Shown: positions 6,615 through 14,303 of the stretch, piece by piece
How the letters are laid out: each line of letters begins with the position of its first letter
How positions within the stretch are numbered: the stretch's first letter is position 1
Assembly (NCBI GenBank): GCA_002501845.1
Contig: DAOL01000028.1
Span: forward strand, 214 to 21,176
Direction: 5' to 3'
Length of the DNA stretch: 20,963 bases
DNA from: Nitrososphaera sp. UBA217
GTDB lineage: Archaea; Thermoproteota; Nitrososphaeria; Nitrososphaerales; Nitrososphaeraceae
Program-made: the position numbers and the translations under genes
The notes under the pieces: generated by a model
The model's database searches: none
The model's input: only the letters and a program-made list of their open reading frames with translations
Told to the model about the DNA's origin: nothing

Positions 6615-7354
6615 ATGGAAGTAAGGAAAGGTGGCTCAAAGGACGACATCCGACAGGGATATAACATCTGGGTAGACCTTACAGACCCGACTACGCCGGA
6701 GCTGCTGAACGTCCAGCAATCGTTCCACCTGGACGGCAAGGCTCTCGAAGAGTATACCAACATTCTCTCCAGCATCGTCGACAAGTACGAAAAGCTTCTC
6801 ACAGCGATAGAGCTCAGCGTGTCAGACATTGAGCAGAGGTCTTTCTACAGGCCATCAAGAAAGATACTGGAATACCTTGACAACCTGTCGCGGCAGATAA
6901 TAATACTGCGCAGGCACTTTTAGCACATTCGCGACATCATCAACTTTTTGACCCACATGCAGGAAGACAAACCCGACATAAAGTACTTGAAAATAGTTTA
7001 TGACGACATCAATCAGATTATCGAGCTCGTCGAATCGTACCAGGATACAGTGAACTCGACGCGGGAGCTGTACATTGCAAATGTCTCGCTCCAGATGAAC
7101 GACGATCAGGACGCTGACGCTCTTCTCTGCGATACTACTGCCACTAACATTCATTTCAAGCGTCTACGGCATGAATGGGCTCGATCTCAATAACATCTTG
7201 AAAATGCCAATAGGCCTTTACGATAGTAATGCTCACAATGGCAATAGTAGCCGCAGCGTTGTTCGTATTCTTCAAGAAAAAGCAGTGGATCTTGGTGAGG
7301 GAGCTGCCAGTCGTAAAGTATGAACACAAAGACAAAAAGCCGATGCAACATTAA
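6615..7354 (+). pseudogene. corA: CorA-type magnesium/cobalt transporter, decayed
   Basis: The pieces spell a CorA transporter but cannot be read through. Frame 1 (from ATG 6615) has the N-terminal mark NIWVDLTDPTTPELL, then at about residue 47 jumps directly to the stalk segment NILSSIVDKYEKLL, lacking roughly 75-80 residues of the usual cytoplasmic domain. A TAG interrupts at 6921-6923, after which the same frame continues through IIELVESYQDTVNS to LQMND. Near 7101-7106 the frame shifts, best explained by loss of two bases, and the first pore helix follows with the signature YGMNG (about 7165-7180). A second shift near 7219-7225 leads to the last helix and tail (FFKKKQWILVREL), ending TAA 7352-7354. 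Four independent lesions argue for a true pseudogene rather than one base-calling error. Confidence 0.9.
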
Positions 7355-7358
7355 TATC
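7350..7358 (+). promoter_or_regulatory. TATA box of npdG
   Basis: ATTAATATC is centred 27 nt before the npdG ATG and overlaps the stop codon of the corA remnant. The spacing fits a leaderless mRNA. Confidence 0.55.
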
Positions 7359-7380
7359 AAGACTCCCAGTCACCGTCAAC

Positions 7381-8052
7381 ATGAGAATAGGTATAGTTGG
7401 TGGCACCGGCGGCATGGGCGAAGGCTTTGCGCTCAGATGGTGTCAAAAGCACGATTTGATCGTTGGCTCTAGGGAAGCTCAGAAGGCCAGAGAAGCGGCA
7501 GACAATTACAGTAAGGCTGCAAAAGAAGCCTATGGGAGTATATCCGGCAGCATTTCCGGTGACGACAACATTGCGCTTGGCAAGGATGTCGATATCTTGA
7601 TACTTTCAATCCCGTACGAATTCATCGACGACACTTGCGGCAAACTGGCAGGAAAGATCAGAGACGACTGCATAGTCGTGTCACCCATCGTGCCCATGAC
7701 AAGAACTGACGCTGGGTTCGTCTATATCCCGCTCGAGCAGCACAAAAAGTATGCAGCGGAAATGGTTGCCGACAAGCTGCCTCCAAGGTCGAGGGTAGTG
7801 TCTGCATTCCACACGATATCTGAAGTAAAATTGAAAAACGTTAGTCAGGGCCTTGACGCAGACACCTTCATCTGCGGCGACGATCAGGGCGCCGTTGCCA
7901 AATTGACTGAACTTGTTTCCGAAATCTCCGGCCTTCGCCCGATCTACCTTGGGCCACTCGCCCTCACGTACCAGGCGGAGGTCCTGACTCCCATGCTGCT
8001 TAATGCAGCCAAGAGAAACAAGCTGAAGAACCCCGGCGTGAAACTGATCTGA
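7381..8052 (+). CDS. npdG: NADPH-dependent F420 reductase
   Basis: Transfers hydride between NADP(H) and coenzyme F420 in the cytoplasm; 223 residues, a normal length. The N-terminus MRIGIVGGTGGMGEGFALRW is the Rossmann dinucleotide motif, followed by the SR pair in IVGSREAQKA that binds the NADP phosphate. The segment DILILSIPYEFIDD and the C-terminal half (VVSAFHTISEV, then YLGPLALTYQAEVLTPMLLN) match the F420-binding part of this family. ATG 7381 follows a TATA-like element at 27 nt, so it seems to be transcribed on its own without leader. Thaumarchaea make F420, which fits. Confidence 0.92.
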   Translation: MRIGIVGGTGGMGEGFALRWCQKHDLIVGSREAQKAREAADNYSKAAKEAYGSISGSISGDDNIALGKDVDILILSIPYEFIDDTCGKLAGKIRDDCIVVSPIVPMTRTDAGFVYIPLEQHKKYAAEMVADKLPPRSRVVSAFHTISEVKLKNVSQGLDADTFICGDDQGAVAKLTELVSEISGLRPIYLGPLALTYQAEVLTPMLLNAAKRNKLKNPGVKLI

Positions 8053-8095
8053 ACGCAAACGTTATCAGCAATGGCACCTTCTAAATCGTGTTGGC

Positions 8096-8413
8096 ATGAG
8101 GTGGAAGGAAGAGATCGGGGGCAGAAAGCGCGGTAGGAATTGGATGTCCGCAATGGGCATCCTCTTCATGGTCAGCGCCGCAATAATCCTAATAAGAAAC
8201 ATTGTGTTGTTCAACATCCAGCATTCCGCCGGTCTTATCGGAGACGGCACGCAATTGTTCCTTGACAACTTTGTCAACGCCCAGATCACAAACGAAAAAT
8301 TTGCAATTGCAATGATCGCCGCTGGCGGATTTTTGCTTTTCTGGGGATTCTTTCGAAAAAAAGAAGACTATGGGCCGCCGGACGCACACGAATGGCGCAG
8401 ACTCAATCGCTAG
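8096..8413 (+). CDS. Small two-helix membrane protein
   Basis: A 105-residue protein that I do not recognise. A basic N-terminus (KRGRNW) precedes a first helix at about 17-39 (SAMGILFMVSAAIILIRNIV). A polar loop of about 30 residues follows, then a second helix at about 70-86 (AIAMIAAGGFLLFWGFF) and a charged tail ending HEWRRLNR. By the positive-inside rule both termini face the cytoplasm. A TTCTAAATC element about 22 nt upstream may be its TATA box. It lies 43 nt after npdG on the same strand and 46 nt before pspA. Confidence 0.7.
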   Translation: MRWKEEIGGRKRGRNWMSAMGILFMVSAAIILIRNIVLFNIQHSAGLIGDGTQLFLDNFVNAQITNEKFAIAMIAAGGFLLFWGFFRKKEDYGPPDAHEWRRLNR

Positions 8414-8459
8414 CATAATAATTTAATAACCTGACTTTGAATAATAGCTTGAACAAAAA

Positions 8460-9194
8460 TTGGGCCTTATGAACCGTGTTTCAACCGTAATCAAACAAAA
8501 GGTAAACATGCTCCTTGACAAGTTTGAGGATCCGCGCGAAGCTCTAGATTATTCGTATGTCAAACAGCTGGAAATGCTTAACAAGCTGCGAAGAAGCCTA
8601 GCAGAAATCATTACTTCGCGCAAGAGGCTAGAAATGCAAAAGTCAAGGCTGTGGGACAATATACGGCTGCTTGATGAGCAAGCGAGACGGGCGCTAGACG
8701 CTGGAAGGGAAGACCTCGCTAGGCTTGCGCTTGAACGCAAAAACGCCAACCTGATCCAGATCCAGAGCCTCGATAAGCAGATAACAGAACTTCAAGAAGA
8801 GGGGCGAAAGATGGAAGATGCGGAAAAGCGCATGGCAATCAAGGTGGAGGAGTTCAAATCTAGGAAGGAAGTCATAAAGGCGAGATATTCAGCGGCTGAG
8901 GCGCAGGTCAAGATAAAAGAGAGCGTAACCGGCATCTCGGAGGAGATGGCGGATGTCGGAATGGCTATGGACAGAGCCGAGGAAAAGACCGAGAATATGA
9001 AAGCCAAAGCTCAGGCCCTAGACGACATGATAAATTCAGGGGTTTTGACAGATTATACATCAAATAAGGATGAAATTGAGAAAGAATTAGAAAAAATTAC
9101 AGTACAAAATTCAGTCGAGGAAGAATTAGCAAAGTTAAAGTCAGAGAAGGAACGTAAAAAGAAACAACAAGTGGAGCAAGAAACGCATCAATGA
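8460..9194 (+). CDS. pspA: PspA/IM30 family membrane-stress protein
   Basis: Coiled-coil protein of the PspA/Vipp1 family, part of the ESCRT-III superfamily, which binds and protects stressed membranes; 244 residues, close to the family length. The N-terminus GLMNRVSTVIKQKVNMLLDK is the amphipathic membrane helix, followed by FEDPREALDYSY, the usual DP motif and helix 1 start. Long heptad-rich helices run to about residue 190. The start is TTG 8460, which gives the canonical M-G-[LIF] opening; ATG at residue 4 is possible. The last 50 codons are clearly more AT-rich than the rest. The stop overlaps the next gene by ATGA, so a PspAA partner is co-translated. Confidence 0.93.
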   Translation: MGLMNRVSTVIKQKVNMLLDKFEDPREALDYSYVKQLEMLNKLRRSLAEIITSRKRLEMQKSRLWDNIRLLDEQARRALDAGREDLARLALERKNANLIQIQSLDKQITELQEEGRKMEDAEKRMAIKVEEFKSRKEVIKARYSAAEAQVKIKESVTGISEEMADVGMAMDRAEEKTENMKAKAQALDDMINSGVLTDYTSNKDEIEKELEKITVQNSVEEELAKLKSEKERKKKQQVEQETHQ

Positions 9195-9646
9195 GTAAAA
9201 AAGCAAAGGCGAAAGGCAGGATGGCTGCTAGCAAGCTCAAATCAAAAGGCAAATTACGCGCCAAAAAAGCGGTTTCCACACGAAAATCGGCCAACAGGAC
9301 GCAGAAAAGGGCAATTGTTGCCAAGACAAGGGCGAAAAGCGCAGGGCCATCAGTCAAGAAAATAGTCAGGATAATGGGGCATGGACAATTCACGGTAGAC
9401 AACAAGACTCTGAAGAAACTGAATGACATTGACAACGCGATGGTCGAACTTGTCAGCAAAGAGAGATCCGACGACGTAGAATTCAAGAAAAGGCTAACAG
9501 AGCTGAACAACATGGTGGTAAAGAATGGCAAGCCACTAGACCCGCGGGAGATAATAAAGTCTGACATCATACTGCCAAGCGCGGACTTGTCGATAGACGA
9601 AGCAAAAAGGCTCTTCAGAGGAGAAGGCGTTATCCCGGAGATTTAA
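9191..9646 (+). CDS. PspAA-domain protein with Lys/Arg-rich N-terminal tail
   Basis: A 151-residue partner of PspA. Residues 1-55 are highly basic and low-complexity (lysine, arginine, alanine, serine). Residues 56-149 form a PspAA (PspA-associated) domain: KKIVRIMGHGQFTVDN, then NDIDNAMVELV, KSDIILPSADLSIDEAKRLF and the closing GEGVIPEI. This domain is known next to PspA genes in archaea and bacteria, and its biochemical role is not settled. The ATG overlaps the pspA stop by four bases. The basic tail is not a usual part of the domain and could bind nucleic acid or anionic lipid, which is inference. The gene end overlaps the end of the converging pspAB gene by 17 bases. Confidence 0.85.
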   Translation: MSKKAKAKGRMAASKLKSKGKLRAKKAVSTRKSANRTQKRAIVAKTRAKSAGPSVKKIVRIMGHGQFTVDNKTLKKLNDIDNAMVELVSKERSDDVEFKKRLTELNNMVVKNGKPLDPREIIKSDIILPSADLSIDEAKRLFRGEGVIPEI

Positions 9647-10223
9647 GGGGAAGGTCCCACAGCGGATACCACAGCGTCATGTCTTTTTCAAAGGGCATTT
9701 CCTCGCCTATAGCGGACATCATTATCATTTCCTGCTCGGTGTCTCTTGTTTTCTGACCGGTTGGGACGAATGGGTAAAAGTTGTTGCGCCTGTAATTATA
9801 AATTAGGTACTGATGACCGCCCTGCCTCTCATTTGCAAACTCGAACACCGCAGCCAGCAGCTGATCTGAAAAGCCTTTCTCTTCTACCATGTCACCTGTA
9901 GCGGTCAGGGCCGCCAGGAGATCCTCTATCCTCTTGCCCTCGAACACTATCCACATATAGCCGTACGAGTCGGTGACTGCGCGGTATGCGAGGTCGAATT
10001 CAGGCTGTAGAGAGGTAAGGAAGCGCTTGATGTCCTGTTCCATTTCGTAAAAGAACGTGCCGCTAACTGTCTTGAAGGTGACGGCACACCTGCCAGTCAC
10101 CTTGAGCCCAAGCTTCACCTCCAACGTAATGTAAGCAGAAGAAATGGAAAACAATATTTCAGAATCGGCTTTTGGCAGGCGCTTGCTGTTGATGTTGTCG
10201 CGTATTCTTTTGAAAAAGTTCAG
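9630..10223 (-). CDS. PspAB protein (PspA-associated), likely CTG start
   Basis: A soluble protein of the PspAB family, found with HtpX and PspA genes. Conserved-looking blocks are SISSAYITLE, the central DSYGYMWIVFEG, the YNYRRNNFYPFVPTGQ segment and WYPLWDLP near the end. If read only from TTG 10154 it has 174 residues, but the frame extends 23 codons upstream (NFFKRIRDNINSKRLPKADS), which match the short basic N-terminus such proteins normally have. No ATG, GTG or TTG lies in that extension. CTG 10223 does, overlapping the htpX stop as CTGA, with GGAGG about 10 nt before it. I therefore place the start at CTG, giving 197 residues. The function is unknown; linkage to the HtpX protease suggests a role in membrane protein quality control. 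Confidence 0.82.
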   Translation of the reverse strand: MNFFKRIRDNINSKRLPKADSEILFSISSAYITLEVKLGLKVTGRCAVTFKTVSGTFFYEMEQDIKRFLTSLQPEFDLAYRAVTDSYGYMWIVFEGKRIEDLLAALTATGDMVEEKGFSDQLLAAVFEFANERQGGHQYLIYNYRRNNFYPFVPTGQKTRDTEQEMIMMSAIGEEMPFEKDMTLWYPLWDLPLKSPG

Positions 10224-11122
10224 CTCATGGCAGCCTCCATTTCCAAGAGCTTTTTCACCCTTTGATCAACCGGAGGATGAGTCGAGAACAAGTTTGCAAA
10301 CGAGCTGCCGGAGAGCGCCGGGATGATAAAGAAAGCGTTCATACCTTCCATCTGCCTTAGATCCTGTGTAGGTATCCGCTTCATGGTGCCGCTTATCTTG
10401 AGAAGGGCGCTCGCCAGCTTGCTCGGTTTGCCTGTCATGAGCGCGCCATCCCTGTCGGCCACAAACTCGCGGTACCGAGATATCGCTCTTATCATAAGAA
10501 AACTGACAAACCAGGTGATGATCGCGACAAGCAATACAAGTAACATTCCGCCTCCGCCGTCCCTGCGCCTTCCATAGCCGCCATACATTCCGCCGTAAAG
10601 GCTGGACTGCATCAAGTACCACGCGATTGTGGAGAATAGGCTCGCAAGGGTAAGCACCAAAACGTCGCGGTTTTTGATGTGGGAAAGCTCGTGCGCAATT
10701 ACACCTTCGAGCTCCTCAGTTTCAAGTTGATCCATCAGACCAGTAGTCACCGTGACGATAGAGCTCTTGGGCGTCTTGCCCGTTGCAAATGCATTTGGCA
10801 TTTTGGTATTAATGACAGCAATTCTTGGTTTGGGCAGGTTGTTGCGCGCCACTATGCGCTCTACTAGGTCATGCAACTCTGGAAACTGCTCCCTACTCAC
10901 TATTTTCGCACCGGTGCTCCACAGTACTATCTTGTCGGAAAAGTACCACTGAGCCAATATCATGATACCGGCAATGACTGCTATTGGGATTGCGCCAAGG
11001 CCAACATAGGCAAGCACGCTGAGGAATACAAGGTAGAGTATCGTGAGGATCGCAAAGCTGACAATTATTCTAGCTGTGAGGCCGTTGTCCCTCTTTTGCC
11101 AAGGGGCCTTTTTTGTGTACAC
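10220..11122 (-). CDS. htpX: HtpX family zinc metalloprotease (M48)
   Basis: Membrane-bound protease that cleaves misfolded membrane proteins, facing the cytoplasm. The zinc site is HELSH (144-148 counted from GTG 11122), with a third ligand in RYREFVAD (E219). Two helices lie near residues 18-55 and two more near 153-172 and 192-212, separated by a Gly/Tyr-rich loop with a GRRRDGGGG stretch. The C-terminus holds the STHPPVDQRVKKLLEME segment typical of the family. I chose GTG 11122 because a TATA element lies 25 nt before it, which gives a compact 300-residue protein. Starts at ATG 11155 or GTG 11206 would place that element inside the gene. The stop overlaps the PspAB start. Confidence 0.93.
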   Translation of the reverse strand: MYTKKAPWQKRDNGLTARIIVSFAILTILYLVFLSVLAYVGLGAIPIAVIAGIMILAQWYFSDKIVLWSTGAKIVSREQFPELHDLVERIVARNNLPKPRIAVINTKMPNAFATGKTPKSSIVTVTTGLMDQLETEELEGVIAHELSHIKNRDVLVLTLASLFSTIAWYLMQSSLYGGMYGGYGRRRDGGGGMLLVLLVAIITWFVSFLMIRAISRYREFVADRDGALMTGKPSKLASALLKISGTMKRIPTQDLRQMEGMNAFFIIPALSGSSFANLFSTHPPVDQRVKKLLEMEAAMS

Positions 11123-11141
11123 ACGTACCTCATGTCGGAGT

Positions 11142-11152
11142 CGTTTAATAAT
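11142..11152 (-). promoter_or_regulatory. TATA box of htpX-pspAB
   Basis: The minus strand reads ATTATTAAACG, centred 25 nt before GTG 11122. It supports a leaderless start there and one transcript for both genes. Confidence 0.5.
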
Positions 11153-11193
11153 CATTCTTGTTTGTTGCAGCTGTGGCGTAAGGAGCTGGGATA

Positions 11194-11343
11194 TTACTGT
11201 CTGCACCAGCTTGTCATGATCACAAGCTTTTCGATAAGGCAGCTTTTACTAGCCAGCTTGGGGTACTGCTGCCTGAGCACTTCGTACTCGCCAGCAACGA
11301 AGGTGTAGATAAAGCACACCTTGAATCTTCCCGAGGGCGGCAT
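11194..11343 (-). CDS. Small hypothetical protein upstream of htpX
   Basis: A 49-residue frame from ATG 11343 to TAA 11194 with good coding character and no overlap with another gene. It starts MPPSGRFKVCFIYTFVAGEY, continues with LRQQYPKLASKSCLIEKLV and ends with MTSWCRQ; it contains three cysteines. A TTAACATAAAATG tract on the minus strand lies about 35-45 nt upstream and could be a promoter, leaving a leader of about 10 nt. It ends 71 nt before the likely htpX start. I recognise no family, so it may be a real small gene or the end of a decayed one. Confidence 0.4.
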   Translation of the reverse strand: MPPSGRFKVCFIYTFVAGEYEVLRQQYPKLASKSCLIEKLVIMTSWCRQ

Positions 11344-11528
11344 TGCAAAAGAAGGTACTAAGGTAATGCTCGGGCAGTCATTTTATGTTAACTCGGTCAG
11401 CAAAATAATACCACCGGGTTTATTAGACGCACCTTATCATGAAATAGCTTGTGTATTTCTTTGATCCAGAGTATCTGCCGCTTCGGAATATTTCAGAGTC
11501 AAGCTCAAAATAGGTTGTTGATGACATA
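11344..11528. other. Divergent intergenic region before the MFS gene
   Basis: This 185-base stretch should hold the start signals of the MFS gene on the plus strand and of the small minus-strand frame. CTCAAAATAGG at about 11503-11513, some 20-25 nt before ATG 11529, is the best TATA candidate for the MFS gene. A 34-residue minus-strand frame (11423-11526) lies wholly here and I do not support it. Confidence 0.35.
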
Positions 11529-13004
11529 ATGGTTACCATAGAAAAACAAGACGCGAATAGTTCAGTATGGAGAACACTGATCATTCTGAGTTCTTTGGGC
11601 CTTATTGTTTTATTTGACGAGACAATGATACTGCCGGCCATTCCGGATTTCATTCACAACTTCAACATCTCGTACAGCACATCGTCGTGGCTACTTTCAG
11701 CCTACATAATTGCAGCGGCCGTCGTGACGCCGATTGGAGGTAAGCTGTCTGATATTTATGGCAAGAAAAAGATATTGCTCATAGTGATGGCAGTTTACAT
11801 AGCAGGCGTTCTGGCAGGACGATTTGCCACCAACATTGAGTTCATGCTCGCGGCAAGAGCTGCGCAGGGTGTTGGGATGGCTGCGTTTCCTATTGCCTTT
11901 GGAATCATTAGGGAAGTTTTTCCAGAGAAAAAATTTGCAATGGCACAAACGATATTTGGTTCCATGTTCCCTGCAGGGGCTGTTATCGGCCTGGTGGGCG
12001 GCGCAGCTATAATCCAAAATTTTGGGTGGCGAGCAACGTTCTTGGCTGTACTTCCCGTTGCGATTGCACTCTGGCTGATCATAGTGAAGTTCGTGCGCGT
12101 TCAGAGTCCAATAACGATGGCGGCGAACAATCCGTCGAATGACCAGACAATTGACATAAAGGGCACAATCGCGCTTGCTGCTACGATAATTTTATTTCTG
12201 ACCGGCATCACTTTTATAGAAAGTAACGGTGCTGACTCATGGTATCAGATTGCCGCCCTTTTTGCCGCATCAGGGGCATCACTTGCAGCGTTTATTGCAA
12301 TTGAAAAAAGAACACATTCGCCACTTCTTGATTTCAAGTTAATGAAGAACAAGAATTTTCTTCCTCCGACAATAATTCTCATGCTGACCTTCCTATCAAT
12401 TTTCATGGTGTACCTAACGGTCCCAGTGATGGTCAGGAGCCCAGAGCCGCTAGGATTCGGAGGAAACGCCTTGGCTGTCGCTAGCGTTCAGTTACCTTTC
12501 ATGGTTGTGTTTATGATCGGAACAATCATGTCAGGCTTTGTCCTAAACAGAGTCAAAAATACCAAGCTCGCGCTAATTGGCACTGCAATCAGTACGACAG
12601 GATTCTTCATACTGCTCATGTTCCATTCTACCGAAAGCATGGTTTCAGTTGGACTCACAATACTCGCAGCTGGGCTTTCGCTTTCGATTACTGGCGGATT
12701 TAATGTAATCCTCGTTTCCGTGCCGATGCAAATGACCGGGATTGCTCTTGGGATGACGCTGCTACTCAACCTCGTCGGGATGTCAGTCGGTCCTGTGTTT
12801 GCCGGAATACTTCAACAGATGTATCAAGGAACAGTAGAAGGAGTTGAAGGGCAATTTCCCACGCAGGACGCGTACAACCTGATATTCATTACAGCAGCTG
12901 TTGTCTCGCTGGCGTCGTTTGCCTTGGCGCTGGCTGTGAGCAGGAGAAAGGCAGTACCTGCAATAGCCCATGAAGGCACGCCGAAAGCGGACGAAAAAAG
13001 ATAG
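11529..13004 (+). CDS. MFS drug/solute exporter, DHA2 (14-helix) type
   Basis: Proton-driven membrane transporter of 491 residues, with about fourteen helices by hydropathy, as in the EmrB/QacA group. The first helix carries the DHA2 mark LFDETMILPAIPDF, and the loop between helices 2 and 3 has motif A as GGKLSDIYGKKKILL. The helix 5 region has the glycine-rich FPAGAVIGLVGGAAI. The two halves are joined around residues 190-215. The substrate cannot be predicted; relatives export drugs, dyes or small metabolites. The start ATG follows a TATA-like tract by about 20-25 nt. Its stop directly abuts the stop of the converging aminotransferase gene without a spacer. It has no visible local regulator. 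Confidence 0.9.
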   Translation: MVTIEKQDANSSVWRTLIILSSLGLIVLFDETMILPAIPDFIHNFNISYSTSSWLLSAYIIAAAVVTPIGGKLSDIYGKKKILLIVMAVYIAGVLAGRFATNIEFMLAARAAQGVGMAAFPIAFGIIREVFPEKKFAMAQTIFGSMFPAGAVIGLVGGAAIIQNFGWRATFLAVLPVAIALWLIIVKFVRVQSPITMAANNPSNDQTIDIKGTIALAATIILFLTGITFIESNGADSWYQIAALFAASGASLAAFIAIEKRTHSPLLDFKLMKNKNFLPPTIILMLTFLSIFMVYLTVPVMVRSPEPLGFGGNALAVASVQLPFMVVFMIGTIMSGFVLNRVKNTKLALIGTAISTTGFFILLMFHSTESMVSVGLTILAAGLSLSITGGFNVILVSVPMQMTGIALGMTLLLNLVGMSVGPVFAGILQQMYQGTVEGVEGQFPTQDAYNLIFITAAVVSLASFALALAVSRRKAVPAIAHEGTPKADEKR

Positions 13005-14183
13005 CTATTTGCGGTTCATAAAGCGCTCGAGCTTATCCATCGCCTTTTCCAGCATTTCCTCCGGCGGCAGGTAAACGATCCTGAAGTGTCCCGAGCCGTA
13101 GGTGGAACCAAAGCCGGAGCCGTGCACAGTCAGGACGCCGGTGCTGTTCAAAAGATCAATTACAAACTCTTGGTCGCCCTTCCACCTAGTGCCGAGGTCG
13201 ACCTTGGGGAAGACGTAGAATGCTCCGCGCGGGATCCTACACTGCATCCCCATCGCGTTAAGGCGCTTGACTACATAATCGCGCCGTGCCCTCAGCTTTT
13301 CCACCATTTTTGGAATGTGAGTTTGCGGCCCTCTAAGCGCCTGCACCGCGGCCATCTGCACCGGCAGGTTGGAAGCTATCCGCACGCGCGCGAGCTTGGG
13401 TATGTCTTCGCGAAGAGCAGCAAGTTTCTTAGAACCGCTGTTCATTGCGATATAACCGCATCGCCAACCAGTCATGAGGTACGCTTTTGAAAAGCCATTG
13501 AGCAGGATGACAGGCGCGTCCCTGGCGACTTTGCCGATGCCTGTGAACTGCGAATCAAAAACGATCTTGTCATATATTTCGTCACAAAGGACATAGAGGT
13601 CGTGCTCTGTGGCGATGTCTAACAACTGCTGGAGACTCTTTCTGTCAAAAACCTCTCCCGTTGGGTTGCTCGGGCTGATGATGCATAGTGCTCGCGACCG
13701 TGGCGTTATCTTAGCTCTCAGGTCTTCGAGGTCGGGCCTGCCGTCTGGGTGCAGTTTGAACTCGACTGGCTTTCCCCCGTAAAACTTCGCGTACGAAGAG
13801 TACGGCGGGTAGTATGGCCCGGGCATCAGCACTTCGCTGTTTGGGTCAATTATGGATGCCATCGTCATGTCAAGGCCCTCAGACACTCCGTTTGTGACAA
13901 TGACGTCTTCTTCGGTGACGTTTAGCCCTTTTCCTGATTCCTTTTCAACAATTGCCTGTCGGAGCTCCGGCAGCCCTTCGGAATCGGCATAATAATTCTC
14001 GTCGTGCATGACCGCATCAACAAGTGCTTTCTTTATGTGGTCGGGGGTCTTGAAATCAAATTTGACAGGGTCACCTATGTTGAGATAGATTATCTCCTTG
14101 CCAGATGTCTTGTATTTTCGCGCGTAGGTGGTGATGTCGCGGATGGCATATTCCACGCCGTGCGTCCTGTCAGATACCTTCAA
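13005..14183 (-). CDS. Class I/II PLP-dependent aminotransferase (alanine aminotransferase-like)
   Basis: Cytoplasmic fold-type I transaminase of 392 residues. The PLP lysine is K233 in NGFSKAYLMTGWRCGY, the pyridine-nitrogen aspartate is D201 in DEIYDKIV, and the substrate carboxylate contact is in SPSNPTGEVF. It begins with IIYLNIGDPVKFDF, typical of the AlaA/alanine and aspartate aminotransferase group. The precise amino acid is not decided by sequence; alanine-pyruvate is my best guess. The start is TTG 14183 (M-K-V-S-D-R); no ATG lies nearby upstream. CATTTTATCTCG about 34 nt upstream on the minus strand is a weak TATA candidate. It is transcribed divergently from GlyRS across a 120-base spacer. 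Confidence 0.92.
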   Translation of the reverse strand: MKVSDRTHGVEYAIRDITTYARKYKTSGKEIIYLNIGDPVKFDFKTPDHIKKALVDAVMHDENYYADSEGLPELRQAIVEKESGKGLNVTEEDVIVTNGVSEGLDMTMASIIDPNSEVLMPGPYYPPYSSYAKFYGGKPVEFKLHPDGRPDLEDLRAKITPRSRALCIISPSNPTGEVFDRKSLQQLLDIATEHDLYVLCDEIYDKIVFDSQFTGIGKVARDAPVILLNGFSKAYLMTGWRCGYIAMNSGSKKLAALREDIPKLARVRIASNLPVQMAAVQALRGPQTHIPKMVEKLRARRDYVVKRLNAMGMQCRIPRGAFYVFPKVDLGTRWKGDQEFVIDLLNSTGVLTVHGSGFGSTYGSGHFRIVYLPPEEMLEKAMDKLERFMNRK

Positions 14184-14303
14184 GATAGATACCTAAAGAA
14201 GGATTTTGACCGAGATAAAATGTTATGTCTCCACAATAAAATAGTTTTACATAAAATCTGGGCAATAAACTTAAAGCCTGTCTGGCATGTCTGCTCCTTG
14301 CGG
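14184..14303. promoter_or_regulatory. Divergent promoter region, aminotransferase and GlyRS
   Basis: An AT-rich 120-base spacer. AAACTTAAA at 14267-14275 lies about 33 nt before the GlyRS ATG on the plus strand, and CATTTTATC (minus strand, about 14214-14222) faces the aminotransferase. A further ACATAAAATC lies between them. Confidence 0.4.

Noticed and set aside
6615..7354. Programmed frameshifting giving a working CorA
   Set aside because: A nonsense codon and a large internal deletion accompany the two shifts, and no slippery sequence is visible at either.
8460..9194. CdvB-type ESCRT-III cell-division protein
   Set aside because: The amphipathic N-terminus, the FEDP motif and the PspAA partner fit PspA; nothing like a CdvB C-terminal motif or Vps4 neighbour is present.
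11423..11526. 34-residue minus-strand frame beside the MFS start
   Set aside because: It begins three bases before the MFS ATG in the opposite direction, leaving no room for separate promoters, and shows no family resemblance.
14004..14303. 100-residue N-terminal extension of GlyRS
   Set aside because: It is antisense to the aminotransferase start and unlike any GlyRS N-terminus; the conserved GlyRS sequence starts at ATG 14304.
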